NCBI GenBank assembly: GCA_029260555.1
Contig: JAJDCZ010000011.1
Location: 17,561 to 81,560, forward strand
Reading direction: 5' to 3'
Length of the DNA: 64,000 bases
From: Phycisphaerales bacterium
Lineage (GTDB): Bacteria > Planctomycetota > Phycisphaerae > Phycisphaerales > UBA1924
Shown here: positions 25,649 through 35,077 of the stretch, in pieces
Layout: each line of letters starts with the position of its first letter
Numbering within the stretch: the first letter of the stretch is position 1
Notes under the pieces: model-generated
What the model was told of the DNA's origin: nothing
Seen by the model: only the letters and a program-made list of their open reading frames with translations
Databases searched by the model: none
Program-made: the position numbers and the translations under genes

Positions 25649-26716
25649 GTGCAAAGTTCAGATTCCAGACCCACGCTTCCTGAAAAAGTAGCTGTGCTGG
25701 GCATCGGCCAGATGGGGCTGGTCTGCGCCAGTATCCTGGCAGGGCCAGAGGGGAGTGGGGAGGCTGGGAAGGGGGTCAATGTCACCCTCTGGGGCCGAAA
25801 CACTGAAGAAGCGGGCGATCTGGTACAAACCAGACAGAGCAAACGCCTGCCTGATTTTCAGCTGGCCAGCTCGATCCGCGTCAGCATCCACAATGGCGAA
25901 GCTGTGGAAGATGCTGATCTGCTGGTGGTTGCAATCCCCGTTCAGCACATTCGTCAGGTTCTGGAAAAACTCAAAAAACACCTCTCACCCACGACCAGCA
26001 TCGTTTCCGTCGCCAAAGGCATCGAAAACCGCACACTGATGAGACCATCGCAAATCATCGCTGATGTCCTCGCAGACGATCCCGATGCCAAACCCAGACC
26101 CATAGGCACCCTCTCTGGACCAACCATCGCTTCAGAGCTGGCCTTGTGTCTGCCCGCGACCATGATTGGTGCCAGCGATCAACCCGAGTTTTCGCTCTGT
26201 ATTCAGAAACTCTTTTCTACTCAATGGTTACGGGTGTATACCAACCCGGACATCTTGGGCGTCGAGCTCGCTGGGGCTATGAAGAATGTCATCGCAATCG
26301 CAGCGGGCATAATCGATGGCCTCGAAGCCGGTGCCAATGCCAAAAGTGCCCTTCTCGCCCGAGGCCTGGCTGAAATCACCAGGCTCGGATCCGCTATGGG
26401 TGCCAATCGCGAAACCTTCTTCGGCGTGGCAGGCGTCGGCGATCTGGCAACAACCTGCTTTAGCCCCGAAGGCCGAAACCGATCCTGTGGCGAAGCCCTC
26501 GGCAAAGGTCAGCAACTCCAGGCATACCTCAAACAATCCCCCTTCGTCGTCGAAGGCGTCGCCACCACTCGCTCAGTTATGGACCTTGCAGAAAAGTTCC
26601 GCGTACAAATGCCCATTACTCAGGCTGTCAATGCGGTGCTCTTTGAAAGTCTGGACCCGATCCAGGCCATTGCCCTGCTCATGAGCCGAGAACTCAAAGA
26701 AGAAAATATCGGCTAA
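25649..26716 (+). CDS. gpsA: Glycerol-3-phosphate dehydrogenase [NAD(P)+]
   Basis: A 355-aa cytoplasmic enzyme reducing dihydroxyacetone phosphate to sn-glycerol-3-phosphate, the backbone for phospholipids. The N-terminal Rossmann loop reads VLGIGQMGLVCASILAG (the family has GxGxxG; here G-I-G-Q-M-G). SVAKGIE near 130, SGPTIASELA near 155 and the catalytic-domain segment GAMKNVIAIAAGIIDGLEAG with its Lys near 212 are all present, as is GVAGVGDLATTCFSPEGRNR near 255. GTG start at 25649 preceded by AAGGA. A small insert (residues 32-40, GPEGSGEAGKG) encoded by a G-rich stretch interrupts the first Rossmann unit. Works with pgsA and pgpA further along. Confidence 0.95.
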   Translation: MQSSDSRPTLPEKVAVLGIGQMGLVCASILAGPEGSGEAGKGVNVTLWGRNTEEAGDLVQTRQSKRLPDFQLASSIRVSIHNGEAVEDADLLVVAIPVQHIRQVLEKLKKHLSPTTSIVSVAKGIENRTLMRPSQIIADVLADDPDAKPRPIGTLSGPTIASELALCLPATMIGASDQPEFSLCIQKLFSTQWLRVYTNPDILGVELAGAMKNVIAIAAGIIDGLEAGANAKSALLARGLAEITRLGSAMGANRETFFGVAGVGDLATTCFSPEGRNRSCGEALGKGQQLQAYLKQSPFVVEGVATTRSVMDLAEKFRVQMPITQAVNAVLFESLDPIQAIALLMSRELKEENIG

Positions 26717-27451
26717 ACACCAGTCTTGTTGAGCGTTTCCTACCTTTCAGCCAAAACCATGAATCAGATTACCCTTTGCCCTTGCTCATGTATACCCATC
26801 AACGGCAGTCTTTGTTACCGGATAGTGAATGCCAATCAATGCAGGACAACTCATGCATCTCATTGAGCAAAGAGTGTGTAGCCAGCCTGTATCATTCTAT
26901 ATAAGAGGCGGATAAACAGTTGTAATTGCAGAGCTTATGCCAATAAGAATGATAGCGAGGCTTCATGTTATTATTACCGGACTGGTTAAGGACCCTGCTG
27001 TGGGCGGTCTGAATAGAAACTGTTAATATGGGTAAATGAACGGGGTGATTGCAATGTTTTTGTCAAAAAGCATTGCTAAAAGTCTTGAACATCACCACCG
27101 AATCGGTTACTCTTTGACTATCGTGATGGTCTAGAGATATAGAGAGAGAGATACAACTCCCTATTTTCACTAGAGTATCGTGATTCATGCAAAGGTGATT
27201 TGTTCACCGGTGCATGATGATCGTGCAGCGTTATGCTGCGAGTCGTTTCTTGGAGTGTCCCTTTTGCGGGACAAGTGAAAGGGGTGCCCCAGAAGTTTGT
27301 TTCAAAAGTCAGAAAGCCGCCCCAGAGCTTCATCGCGAGGCAAGTAGAGGCAAAGGCAAGGGTTTTTGACAAGTGTGCACACATCTGTGGTCCATAACCA
27401 CATGCCTGATTTGGGCATAGTTGAACAGAGATGTTCAGGAGGATAGAAAAG
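26717..27451. other. 735-nt non-coding stretch rich in hairpins
   Basis: No convincing gene lies between gpsA and the PEP-CTERM gene. The first 330 bases hold nothing I can name. From 27051 on there is a series of inverted repeats: 27051-27076 (12-bp stem with one bulged base), 27186-27216, 27225-27239, 27256-27273, the GGGG-TG-CCCC at 27281-27290, 27386-27402 and 27402-27418. A GA-dinucleotide run occurs near 27134-27150, and the nonamer TATCGTGAT appears at 27119 and 27177. A perfect palindrome GTGTGCACAC lies at 27373-27382. It may be the long leader of the gene at 27452, a separate small RNA, or both. Confidence 0.5.
27186..27216 (+). other. Stem-loop in the leader of the PEP-CTERM gene
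   Basis: Arms CATGCA (27186-27191) and TGCATG (27211-27216) enclose an inner stem GGTGA/TCACC around the loop TTTGT, with a 2x2 internal loop of AA and GG. It is an 11-bp structure seen directly in the sequence. There is no T-run after it, so it is not an intrinsic terminator. It is followed within 10 nt by the hairpin GCAGC-gttat-GCTGC (27225-27239) and then TGTCCC-ttttgc-GGGACA (27256-27273). Whether it acts as RNA or as a protein-binding DNA site is unknown. Confidence 0.55.
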
Positions 27452-28087
27452 ATGAAGACAGGAATTCTTGCGTTCGCAGCTCTTGCGGGTCTGGCAACAT
27501 CGGCAATGGCCGGTACCGTCAGTTCCACCAATCAGGCCAATGGCGCCAAAGGCAACTTCGGCCAGGACGCCATCGTTGGTTCCAGCCGTGGTCTGGTCAC
27601 TTATGATCTGGGCGCCAATGCCATCACCAGCAACGAACTGCTGGGCGATCCCAACAACATGGTCATCGCATTCGATCTGGCTGCTGCAATGGGTCAGGCT
27701 TCAGGCACTGCCGTCACCATGACCGGTATTGGCTGGGATGTCAACCTCGAAACCGTCGGTGGCAGCTGGCTCTCAGAAGCCATCGTCTACTTCGATGACA
27801 ACATCGCCCCCGATGCCTTGGGTCTTTTCCTGACCCCTTCAGCAACCGCTGCCCCCGGCATTGAGTTCAACAGCTCAGGCGGCATCGTCGATCTGACCGA
27901 CAACGGCATCGCCGACATCGTGCTTCCCGACGGCATCCTCCGCATGGAGTTCCACGAGTCATTCGATGACGCTCCCGGTGCTGATGCTTTCTGGACCGGT
28001 ACACTCACCATCGCTGCGGTTCCCACACCCGGCGCTCTGTCCCTGCTCGGCCTCGGTGGCCTGGCTGCGATGCGTCGTCGTCGCTGA
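27452..28087 (+). CDS. Exported protein with PEP-CTERM-type sorting tail
   Basis: A 211-aa secreted protein. ATG 27452 is chosen because AGGAGG stands at 27437-27442, ideal spacing; the upstream ATG at 27431 lacks this. Residues 1-20 are a signal peptide (MKTGILAFAALAGLATSAMA, cleavage after AMA). The body is a small-residue-rich beta-type domain with no named family. The end shows the sorting signal: VPTPGALSL, the helix LLGLGGLAAM and the basic stop RRRR. Such tails are cut by an exosortase/archaeosortase-type protease in the membrane; that enzyme is not encoded here. It has a long structured leader and a strong terminator, so it looks like a monocistronic, well expressed gene. Confidence 0.85.
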   Translation: MKTGILAFAALAGLATSAMAGTVSSTNQANGAKGNFGQDAIVGSSRGLVTYDLGANAITSNELLGDPNNMVIAFDLAAAMGQASGTAVTMTGIGWDVNLETVGGSWLSEAIVYFDDNIAPDALGLFLTPSATAAPGIEFNSSGGIVDLTDNGIADIVLPDGILRMEFHESFDDAPGADAFWTGTLTIAAVPTPGALSLLGLGGLAAMRRRR

Positions 28088-28122
28088 TCCATCACCAAAC
28101 GGTGATTGAATGATCAAACTTT

Positions 28123-28158
28123 CAGGGAGGTCCACTTTGGACCTCCCTGTTATTTTTT
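28123..28158 (+). terminator. Intrinsic terminator after the PEP-CTERM gene
   Basis: A perfect 12-bp stem, CAGGGAGGTCCA (28123-28134) with TGGACCTCCCTG (28138-28149), loop CTT, followed by TTATTTTTTGC. This is a classic factor-independent terminator for the gene ending at 28087. It lies between two converging genes; thiC ends at 28204 on the other strand, where the flanking sequence is less T-rich, so it probably works mainly for the + strand. Confidence 0.92.
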
Positions 28159-28203
28159 GCATATTTTCAAAGATACTATCTCAACTGATGCCAGTGCATC
28201 GGC

Positions 28204-30063
28204 TCAGTGGTCAACCTGCTGCAAGCGTTTGGCTTCGTCTGCTGCAACCAGATCACTATGGCAGGTTGCCTTGTGCTGTGAATCAGCAGCAACACCCTGA
28301 ATCGTCTTGCTGGCCAGCGTATGAATCTCGTCAGGATTCAGGTAGCCTCGTTGTTCCAGGATCTGTTTCTGTTCGATCGTGAGAGCTGCGGTCTTGAGTG
28401 GGGCGCCAGGCTTGCCGTCTTTGCCCATGCGCTGATATCCCTCAGCCTTGCCGCTGGCAAACTGCTGAATCTCCATCGAAATCCGCACCGAACACCAGTC
28501 ATGCCCGCACATGGCGCAGAAGTCCGTATCAACATCCAGATCCTCATCGTGAAACGCCCGGGCTGTATCAGGATCAAACGAAAGCTCAAAGTGCTTTTCC
28601 CAGTTGAGTGATGCCCGGGCCCGCGTCAACTCATCATCACGACTTCGCGACCCAGGAATTCCCAAGGCGACATCCGCAGCATGGGCTGCAATCTTGTACG
28701 CAATACACCCGTCTTTCACATCCCCCTTCTTGGGCAACCCCAGATGCTCCTTAGGCGTCACATAACACAACATCGACGCACCGTGATACGCAATCGCAGT
28801 TGCACCAATACAGCTGGTAATGTGGTCATAACCCGGGAAAATATCCGTTACCAGAGGCCCAAGCACATAAAACGGTGCCCCATGACACAGCTTCCTTTCA
28901 AGCTTGGCATTGTACTCGATCTGATCAAAAGGCACATGCCCCGGCCCCTCGATCATCACCTGCACACCCTTTCGCCACGCCCGCTCTGTCAACTCGCCCA
29001 GCGTTTCAAGTTCCGCCAGCTGCGCATCATCCGTTGCGTCAGCAAGTCCGCCCGGGCGTAAACCATCGCCGATCGAAAATGTCACATCATACTGACGCAG
29101 AATGTCACAGATATCCTCCCATGCGTCATACATCGGGTTCTCTGCATCATGGTCCAGCATCCACTTGGCCAGCAGCGACCCGCCCCTGCTCACAATGCCA
29201 ATCAACCGATCCTTGACATAAGGCAAATGTGCTTTGCGCACCCCTGCATGCACCGTCACATAATCAACCCCCTGCTGAGCCTGATTTGTGATCTCGTCAA
29301 GAATCACCTGCCTGTCCAGATCCTCAAGCTTGCGATCGATAATCATCGAATAGATCGGCACCGTCCCGATGGGCACCGTCGAATGCGCAATAAATGCTTT
29401 CCGACAAGAGTTGAGATCCCCGCCGGTGGACAAATCCATCGCGGTATCCGCTCCCCAGCGAATCGCCCAGTCCAGCTTTTCGAGTTCTTCTTCCATGCCT
29501 GAGCTGACGGGGCTCGCGCCCATGTTGGCGTTGACCTTGGTCTTGCTCGCCCGCCCGATCGCCATCGGCTCCAGGCGGTGGGCCAGGTGGTTGCGATTGG
29601 CCGGGATCACCATTCGACCCGCAGCCACCTCGTCACGAATCTGCTCAACACTCAAGTGCGTCTCACGCTCTTGGGCCTTTCGCATCTCAGGCGTGATCAC
29701 GCCAAGTCGGGCATTCTCCAACTGTGTGATCGGCTCAAAACCCGCAGGCGCAACTGACCGAATGTACGACCCAATCGCACTTTGATTATGCCCGCCACAC
29801 CCAGTGCTGTGTGTTTCGACTGACTCAATGGACCAACCCTCAGGCAGAAAATCCCACGCGGTCTTATCGCTCGGCCTGGGCATCCCCGGCGTATCAGGCG
29901 ATGAATACGCCAATGCCCCGCCAATATCAGGCTTGTTGGCAAACGAACCCGGCGTCGTCACGCCTTCATCTCCCGGATTCCCCGCACCATACACCGGCAC
30001 GCTGTATACAGCCGTAGGCCTGGTGTCTTGTTGATGGGTGTTGTTGTGTGGTGTCGTCGTCAT
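28204..30063 (-). CDS. thiC: Phosphomethylpyrimidine synthase (thiamine biosynthesis)
   Basis: A 619-aa radical-SAM enzyme that rearranges aminoimidazole ribotide into hydroxymethylpyrimidine phosphate, the pyrimidine half of thiamine. The ATG at 30063 is chosen because the GGAGGG of the TPP riboswitch sits eight bases upstream; the frame stays open to 30087 inside the riboswitch. Residues 1-100 form the ThiC-associated N-terminal region, then the barrel with [12 protein letters not shown], and near the C-terminus (about residue 515) the 4Fe-4S cysteines CAMCGHDWC (C-x2-C-x4-C). No other thi gene is in the window, so it appears to be a single-gene riboswitch unit. Confidence 0.97.
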   Translation of the reverse strand: MTTTPHNNTHQQDTRPTAVYSVPVYGAGNPGDEGVTTPGSFANKPDIGGALAYSSPDTPGMPRPSDKTAWDFLPEGWSIESVETHSTGCGGHNQSAIGSYIRSVAPAGFEPITQLENARLGVITPEMRKAQERETHLSVEQIRDEVAAGRMVIPANRNHLAHRLEPMAIGRASKTKVNANMGASPVSSGMEEELEKLDWAIRWGADTAMDLSTGGDLNSCRKAFIAHSTVPIGTVPIYSMIIDRKLEDLDRQVILDEITNQAQQGVDYVTVHAGVRKAHLPYVKDRLIGIVSRGGSLLAKWMLDHDAENPMYDAWEDICDILRQYDVTFSIGDGLRPGGLADATDDAQLAELETLGELTERAWRKGVQVMIEGPGHVPFDQIEYNAKLERKLCHGAPFYVLGPLVTDIFPGYDHITSCIGATAIAYHGASMLCYVTPKEHLGLPKKGDVKDGCIAYKIAAHAADVALGIPGSRSRDDELTRARASLNWEKHFELSFDPDTARAFHDEDLDVDTDFCAMCGHDWCSVRISMEIQQFASGKAEGYQRMGKDGKPGAPLKTAALTIEQKQILEQRGYLNPDEIHTLASKTIQGVAADSQHKATCHSDLVAADEAKRLQQVDH

Positions 30064-30065
30064 GG

Positions 30066-30152
30066 CGCAATCCCTCCGCCGGTACAAACCGGATCAGGTT
30101 CAACGGGTGCGTCTCAGCTGCGTGCCTACATCGGCCCGCGGCGCCCCGTGCG
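30066..30152 (-). promoter_or_regulatory. TPP riboswitch (THI element) controlling thiC
   Basis: On the minus strand the conserved parts appear in order: GGGGCGCC (30140-30147), the pyrimidine-sensing CTGAGA (30112-30117), ACCCGTTG, and AACCTGATCC (30091-30100), then the hairpin CCGGTTTGTACCGG and the closing GGAGGGATTGC. The Shine-Dalgarno GGAGGG (30072-30077) lies in the 3' closing arm, eight bases from the thiC ATG. Binding of thiamine pyrophosphate should close this arm and block translation initiation. No intrinsic terminator is seen between it and thiC, so control at translation is the most likely mode. Confidence 0.95.
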
Positions 30153-30160
30153 ATTCTTTG

Positions 30161-30166
30161 ATTATA
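30161..30166 (-). promoter_or_regulatory. -10 element of the thiC promoter
   Basis: The minus strand reads TATAAT exactly here, preceded by GTG. Transcription would begin about seven bases downstream, close to 30153, immediately before the first base-paired segment of the TPP riboswitch. No good -35 match stands at the usual distance (a TTGAGA lies only five bases away), so recognition may rest on the strong -10. Confidence 0.6.
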
Positions 30167-30222
30167 CACCTTCTCAAGCGCGACCCGCGTTTCCCCCGCA
30201 ATCAATCATAAAAAATCCCCGT

Positions 30223-31167
30223 TCACAACTGCCCATACCCCTTGTCGCGGATCTTCCTCCTCCCCACTTCGCTGGCATAGCACCTGCCCAAACTCAGGCG
30301 ATGCGTTTGTGCCCATTGCGTCAGATGGGTCTCACCTGCTGCAGGCTCGTCTGAATCAAGCAAACCACGCATCAACCCCGTGATCTCTTCTCGAGTAATG
30401 ATCACATCTTTGACGATCGGGTTCAAACATCGGCCAACAACATACCCAATGCCCGGCGGCACCGACACAATCATCCTGCGCACATTGATAATCCTGCTAA
30501 TGGTTTGCACCAGCTCGCGATATGAAAACCCCTCAGGCCCAACCGCATCCACACGCGTCGTGCCCGTCGCACCTGCCTGGTCGATCATCAATCTGGCCAT
30601 GTCATCGACATGGAGCGGCCGAAGCCGATAGGCACCATCACCAAACACGCCAAACAATGGCAAATGTCTCAACACCCACGATATGTTGTTGACAAGAATA
30701 TCACCTCGCCCGAACAGCACTCCGGGCCGAACGATGGCATGACTCAGCCCCGTTGCCTCAAGTGCCTGCTCCAGTTCATGCTTGCCTTTGTAATACCCCA
30801 GGTCGTCCGCTTCCTCAGCATGCAGGATGCTGACATGAACGATCCGTTTTACACCCGCCCGCTTTGCAGCGTCAAACAGACACTTCGTATTGGCAACCGC
30901 CTGCTCAAATGTAAAAAGCTTGTGATTAAAGCGAACCCAGTAGGTGTTATACAAAACCTCTACGCCGTCAAGCGAACGGGCCAGTTCATCAGCATCATCA
31001 AACGCCAGCCTGTGAATCTCAAGAGCATCGCCAAAGGGGTTGGGACGATCAGGCGAGTTGGTCAGCGTTCGCACGCGAACATCGCCTTGTACCAACAGCT
31101 GCTCAGTCACCGACTGGCCCGTATACCCAAGAGCACCCGTGACCACATGCAGAGGTTTCTCAGCCAT
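30223..31167 (-). CDS. Atypical SDR / NAD(P)-binding protein (NDUFA9/NmrA-like)
   Basis: A 314-aa protein with an N-terminal Rossmann fold opening VVTGALGYTGQSV (GxxGxxG nucleotide-binding pattern, residues 9-21). The body includes GVEVLYNTYWVRFNH near 68 and VKRIVHVSILHAEEADDLGYYKGKHELE, where the usual S-x-Y-x3-K catalytic pattern has Y-x2-K instead (YYKGKHELE). It resembles the extended/atypical SDR group that includes NDUFA9-like proteins and sugar-epimerase-like proteins of uncertain activity. The DinB-like gene lies 24 nt upstream on the same strand, and nuo genes beyond that. A link with complex I is possible but not shown. Confidence 0.8.
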   Translation of the reverse strand: MAEKPLHVVTGALGYTGQSVTEQLLVQGDVRVRTLTNSPDRPNPFGDALEIHRLAFDDADELARSLDGVEVLYNTYWVRFNHKLFTFEQAVANTKCLFDAAKRAGVKRIVHVSILHAEEADDLGYYKGKHELEQALEATGLSHAIVRPGVLFGRGDILVNNISWVLRHLPLFGVFGDGAYRLRPLHVDDMARLMIDQAGATGTTRVDAVGPEGFSYRELVQTISRIINVRRMIVSVPPGIGYVVGRCLNPIVKDVIITREEITGLMRGLLDSDEPAAGETHLTQWAQTHRLSLGRCYASEVGRRKIRDKGYGQL

Positions 31168-31191
31168 GTCTTGTCCCCTTTGGAATCTGAA

Positions 31192-31686
31192 TCACTGCAC
31201 AGGGTCGACCGTGAGCATCCATTCCAGCACGCTGTTCATGGGCAGTTCGTCAACACCGAGCTGTCTTAGCATGTTGAGGCACTGGGTGCTGTGGTGCATG
31301 CCGTGTGTTGTCACATGCGTGAGAACACCGCCTCGGGTAAAGGCATAAGTTCTCCCGCCTCGTTCTGAAGATGCAACATCATCCAGATCATGCGCATCAA
31401 TCTCAGCCTGAAACTCCTGTGCGATTCCATCGAGCATTCCAAGCAGCTCAGTTGCTGATCGCCGCCCTTCCTCCAGCCGAATCCGAGGCTCACGCCCCGC
31501 CAGCATATCCGCCCACCCCCGCATGGCGCCCAGAATATGCGTCACCGTATCATGCAGTGAACCAGGCCCCATCTCAAACTCGTGATGGAACTGTTCATCA
31601 GTAAGCTTCTCACACGCCTGCAAAATATTGCGTGTCGCCCAGAGGTTGGTTTCAAGCAAAATCTGTTTCGGATCACTCTGTGCCAT
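31192..31686 (-). CDS. DinB-family four-helix metalloprotein
   Basis: A 164-aa protein of the DinB/YfiT-like four-helix bundle. Metal-binding histidines are placed as in the family: one in SLHDTVTHILG (residues 43-53), and two in HVTTHGMHHSTQ near 133-144. The start ATG at 31686 follows a good GGGAGG. Family members include thiol-dependent S-transferases and proteins of unknown function; some use bacillithiol or mycothiol, which might connect with the PIG-L enzyme at 21.2 kb, but that is speculation. It forms a likely operon with the SDR protein downstream. Confidence 0.85.
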   Translation of the reverse strand: MAQSDPKQILLETNLWATRNILQACEKLTDEQFHHEFEMGPGSLHDTVTHILGAMRGWADMLAGREPRIRLEEGRRSATELLGMLDGIAQEFQAEIDAHDLDDVASSERGGRTYAFTRGGVLTHVTTHGMHHSTQCLNMLRQLGVDELPMNSVLEWMLTVDPVQ

Positions 31687-31831
31687 GATTCCTCCCGGAG
31701 TCTCAACTCAACTCGCCGCAGCATCAAGTCTATATCCAGCCGGGCACACCTGTAAGAGAGCACTGTCTTTACTGACGAACTGCAACCGTGAGGGAGCAGT
31801 CTTTGATCTTTTCCTAAAAGACCAAACATCT

Positions 31832-33433
31832 TCAGTCATTCACAGCAACAGGAACAGCATTCTGTCCATCAGCCAGATCATGCACTTCAAGTGCTGAAAC
31901 ATCGCGGACTACTGCTGCACGCTCGCTTGATCGCATCACGGGCCCCGCTAGCACAATGAACACCACCACACCCGCTGCAGACAATCCCGCAGCCAGTGTT
32001 CTGGCACCGAACGGCGTCGAAACCAGAGGCTCAGCATTGGGCGCTGGCTCATCAATAATCGCAGCCTTGACCAGCCTCAGGTAATAAAACGCTGCAATCG
32101 CAGAATTCAAACCAAGAATGACCACCAGCGGAATCTCTCCCGCGCGAATCCCCGAGGTAAACAAAGGCAGCTTGCCAAAGAACCCCAGCATCGGAGGCAA
32201 CCCCAGCAAACTAAACGCACAAATCGTCAGCACCACCGCCAGCAAAGGCTTCGTCCGAATCAAACCCTGCAAATCACCAACCTGCTCCGCCTCGACGCGC
32301 TCACCTGAATCGCCCGTCTTCTCAAGACACGCCACCACCGCAAACACGCCCAGATTCATCACCCCATAGCTGAACAGATAAAACAACACCGCTGCCAGGC
32401 CATTGCCCACAAACCCCAGCGACCCGCTGCCCGTCTCCCCGGGACCCGCAATCACACCCACCAGCATGTACCCCGAATGCGCAATCGACGAATACGCCAG
32501 CATCCGCTTGACCGAATGCTGAAGCAGCGCCAGTACATTGCCCAGCGTCATCGTCGCCACCGCCATCATCCACAGCGTCGCATGCAAAGGCTCGGGCAAA
32601 CCACCCGCCACTCCCTGATTCCAGCCCACCGTCGAAACCAGAAGCATGATCGCAAAGAAGCCCGCAGCCTTGGGCACAAACGCCAGAAACGCAGACACCG
32701 GCGCCGCCGCCCCCTGATACACATCGGCAGTATAAAAATGCATCGGCACCGCAGCAATCTTGAACGACACGCCAATCACCGAAAGGATCAACCCCAGCAT
32801 GGCAATCGTATTGATCTGGCCTTGGGCAAACTGTGTCTGCATCTCAACCAGATTGGTCGTGCCCGTCCCGCCATAGAGTAGCGCAAACCCATACAGAAAG
32901 ATTGCAGCTCCCAGTGCTCCCAGAAAAAAGTACTTGATGCCCGCTTCCTGCCCTCTGCTCCTTGAGGTCGAGATCGTCACCATGATATAAGTCGGCAGGC
33001 TCGTCAACTCCAGCGCCAAAAACAACCAGATCAGATCCTCAGCCCCCGTACACAGCATCAACCCCGTCAGCGAAAACAAGAAGAACGCATAAAACTCTGC
33101 CCGCGTCGACGAAAGCGGATTAAACGCTGCACCCCCAGCAATCCGCATTTCCTGATCTCGATCAACCGTGCCCGCCAGCAGCATCAACAAAAGCAGACCC
33201 ACACCCGCAATCAACGCCTTGGCATAAGGCATCAGATAAGGCATCACACCCACCGCATCATCATTCTGCAGTGCCAGCAAGCCCGCAATGATCAAACTCA
33301 ACCCCGCCACGGGTGAACACGCTTTGCGCATCACAAGCTTGGAGCTCAGCCCCAGCACCATGACAATACATGTGCCGATGAAGAGCGTAATCTCAGGCCA
33401 CATCGTCGCGATTTTGTCAGCAATCGAGATCAA
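31832..33433 (-). CDS. nuoN: NADH-quinone oxidoreductase subunit N
   Basis: A 533-aa antiporter-like membrane subunit of respiratory complex I, with about fourteen helices. The family segments LTSLPTYIMV and AAGIKYFFLGALGAAIFLYGFALLYG (near 145-185), AVPMHFYTADVYQGAAAPVSAFLAF and MLAYSSIAHSGYMLVG are intact, including the membrane Lys/Glu/His residues used in proton transfer. The start is TTG at 33433, overlapping the nuoM TGA by 4 nt (TTGA), with a GAGGGGGAG ribosome site just upstream. It is the last gene of the nuoJKLMN block. The C-terminal ~25 residues are acidic and polar, longer than usual. Confidence 0.95.
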   Translation of the reverse strand: MISIADKIATMWPEITLFIGTCIVMVLGLSSKLVMRKACSPVAGLSLIIAGLLALQNDDAVGVMPYLMPYAKALIAGVGLLLLMLLAGTVDRDQEMRIAGGAAFNPLSSTRAEFYAFFLFSLTGLMLCTGAEDLIWLFLALELTSLPTYIMVTISTSRSRGQEAGIKYFFLGALGAAIFLYGFALLYGGTGTTNLVEMQTQFAQGQINTIAMLGLILSVIGVSFKIAAVPMHFYTADVYQGAAAPVSAFLAFVPKAAGFFAIMLLVSTVGWNQGVAGGLPEPLHATLWMMAVATMTLGNVLALLQHSVKRMLAYSSIAHSGYMLVGVIAGPGETGSGSLGFVGNGLAAVLFYLFSYGVMNLGVFAVVACLEKTGDSGERVEAEQVGDLQGLIRTKPLLAVVLTICAFSLLGLPPMLGFFGKLPLFTSGIRAGEIPLVVILGLNSAIAAFYYLRLVKAAIIDEPAPNAEPLVSTPFGARTLAAGLSAAGVVVFIVLAGPVMRSSERAAVVRDVSALEVHDLADGQNAVPVAVND

Positions 33434-35055
33434 GGCGTCTCCCCCTCTTCTTCAGGTGCAGATGCAGGAACGACTGAAACACGCACCGACTCACCCTCAT
33501 CAGCCTGTTTCTGGGCAAGGATCATCTGGAAACGATCGACCGTCACTTGCACCGGGGCTTCAAGCGTTCGCAGTACAGGTGCGGGATACACACCCAGCCA
33601 CAGACACGCCCCAGCCAAAGGCAGCAAAATCCCAATCTCGCGAGCATTCAGATCCACAGGCAGCTTGCTGTGCGCATCATCATGATTCGCAGGCTCGACC
33701 AAAGGCCCGAACACCACTTTCCCCACCATGATCAACAAATACATCGCCGCAATAATCATCCCCACACCCGCAAACGCTGCAAACCAGGGCCCCAGCACGC
33801 CCGGTGTCGAACCCGGCAATCCTGACCATGCGTTTGAAGCCTGGAAGGTGCCAAGGATTGTCAAAAACTCGCTGACAAAACCATTCAGCCCCGGCAACCC
33901 CACCGACGCCATCACAAAGAAGACCATGAAAGTCGCCCAGATTGGCATCTTGCTCGCCAAGCCTCCAAGCTCCTTCATCGAGCGTGTGTGATACCGCTCA
34001 TACACCATGCCGATCAGGAGGAACAACGCCCCCGTCGACAAGCCGTGGTTGATCATGTAAAGCACAGCCCCGTTGATCCCCGCTGCATTCAACGCCACCA
34101 GCCCCAGCACACAAAAACCCAGATGGGAAACCGACGAATACGCCACCAGCTTCTTCACATCCGTCTGCACCCAGCAGATCAGTCCCGCGTACAAAATCCC
34201 CACGATGGCAAGCACCGCAATCACCCCCGCATGTTCCACCACCGCCAAAGGCGTAAAGCCCAAAACAAACCGGTAAATGCCATAAGTCCCCAGCTTCAAC
34301 AGCACCCCCGCCAAAATAACTGACCCCGCCGTCGGAGCTTCAGTATGGGCCAGAGGCAGCCAGGTATGAAATGGAAACAAAGGCACCTTCACCGCAAAGC
34401 CCAGCAACAGCGCTGTCATCACAAGTGTCTGCTGACCGAGTGGCATCCCCCGGGCGGTCGTCGCCAGCACCCCGATGTCAAGCGACCACAACCCCGTCTC
34501 CTTGGCGCTGAACCACACCACATACACCAGCCCCGCCAAAGCAATCACCGACCCCGTAAAGGTGTACAAAAAGAACTTGGTCGCTGCCTTCTTGCGGTTC
34601 GTCGAGCCATAAATGTTGATCAGCACATACATGGGTACGAGCGTGAACTCAAAGCATGTATAAAAGAAGACCAGATCGCGTGCTGCAAACACGCCGACCA
34701 TCGCCCCCTGCAACACCAAAAGCCACCCATAGTAAGTCTTGAGCCGATGCTCGATCGCAGTAAACGAGCAGAGCACACAGATCGGCCCCAGCAAAAGCGT
34801 CAACAGAATCAAAAAAAGCGAGACCGAATCAACCCCCACCGAAAGCTCAAGCCCCATCGGCTCAAGCCAGGTGATCGTCTTGCCAAGCCAGAACTGCTCG
34901 GGCATGTCCCAGTTGAACTGCACAACCGCGATCACCCCCATCGCCAAAGGCACCAGCGACCCAATAACTGCCACAACCTTGGCGCGCGATTCGGGAAGCG
35001 CCCACACACACAATGCAAACACAATCGGCACCAGAATAAGCCCAAGCAGGATCAC
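33430..35055 (-). CDS. nuoM: NADH-quinone oxidoreductase subunit M
   Basis: A 541-aa antiporter-like subunit of complex I. Diagnostic sequences are CFEFTLVPMYVLI (helix 5 Glu), FAVKVPLFPFHTWLPLAHTEAPTAGSVILAGVLLKLGTYG, and KKLVAYSSVSHLGFCVLG. The start is GTG at 35055 with AAGGAGCG upstream. It is 22 nt after nuoL and overlaps nuoN by 4 nt. The C-terminus carries about 60 extra residues, ending in a Glu/Pro-rich cytoplasmic or periplasmic tail (EEEGETP). A 322-residue reading frame on the opposite strand is a shadow of this gene's C-rich codons. Confidence 0.96.
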   Translation of the reverse strand: MILLGLILVPIVFALCVWALPESRAKVVAVIGSLVPLAMGVIAVVQFNWDMPEQFWLGKTITWLEPMGLELSVGVDSVSLFLILLTLLLGPICVLCSFTAIEHRLKTYYGWLLVLQGAMVGVFAARDLVFFYTCFEFTLVPMYVLINIYGSTNRKKAATKFFLYTFTGSVIALAGLVYVVWFSAKETGLWSLDIGVLATTARGMPLGQQTLVMTALLLGFAVKVPLFPFHTWLPLAHTEAPTAGSVILAGVLLKLGTYGIYRFVLGFTPLAVVEHAGVIAVLAIVGILYAGLICWVQTDVKKLVAYSSVSHLGFCVLGLVALNAAGINGAVLYMINHGLSTGALFLLIGMVYERYHTRSMKELGGLASKMPIWATFMVFFVMASVGLPGLNGFVSEFLTILGTFQASNAWSGLPGSTPGVLGPWFAAFAGVGMIIAAMYLLIMVGKVVFGPLVEPANHDDAHSKLPVDLNAREIGILLPLAGACLWLGVYPAPVLRTLEAPVQVTVDRFQMILAQKQADEGESVRVSVVPASAPEEEGETP

Positions 35056-35077
35056 AGCGACTCGCTCCTTACCCTCA

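Noticed and set aside
27131..27152. GA-dinucleotide run (microsatellite-like)
   Set aside because: Only about four to six repeat units; too short to claim a phase-variable tract.
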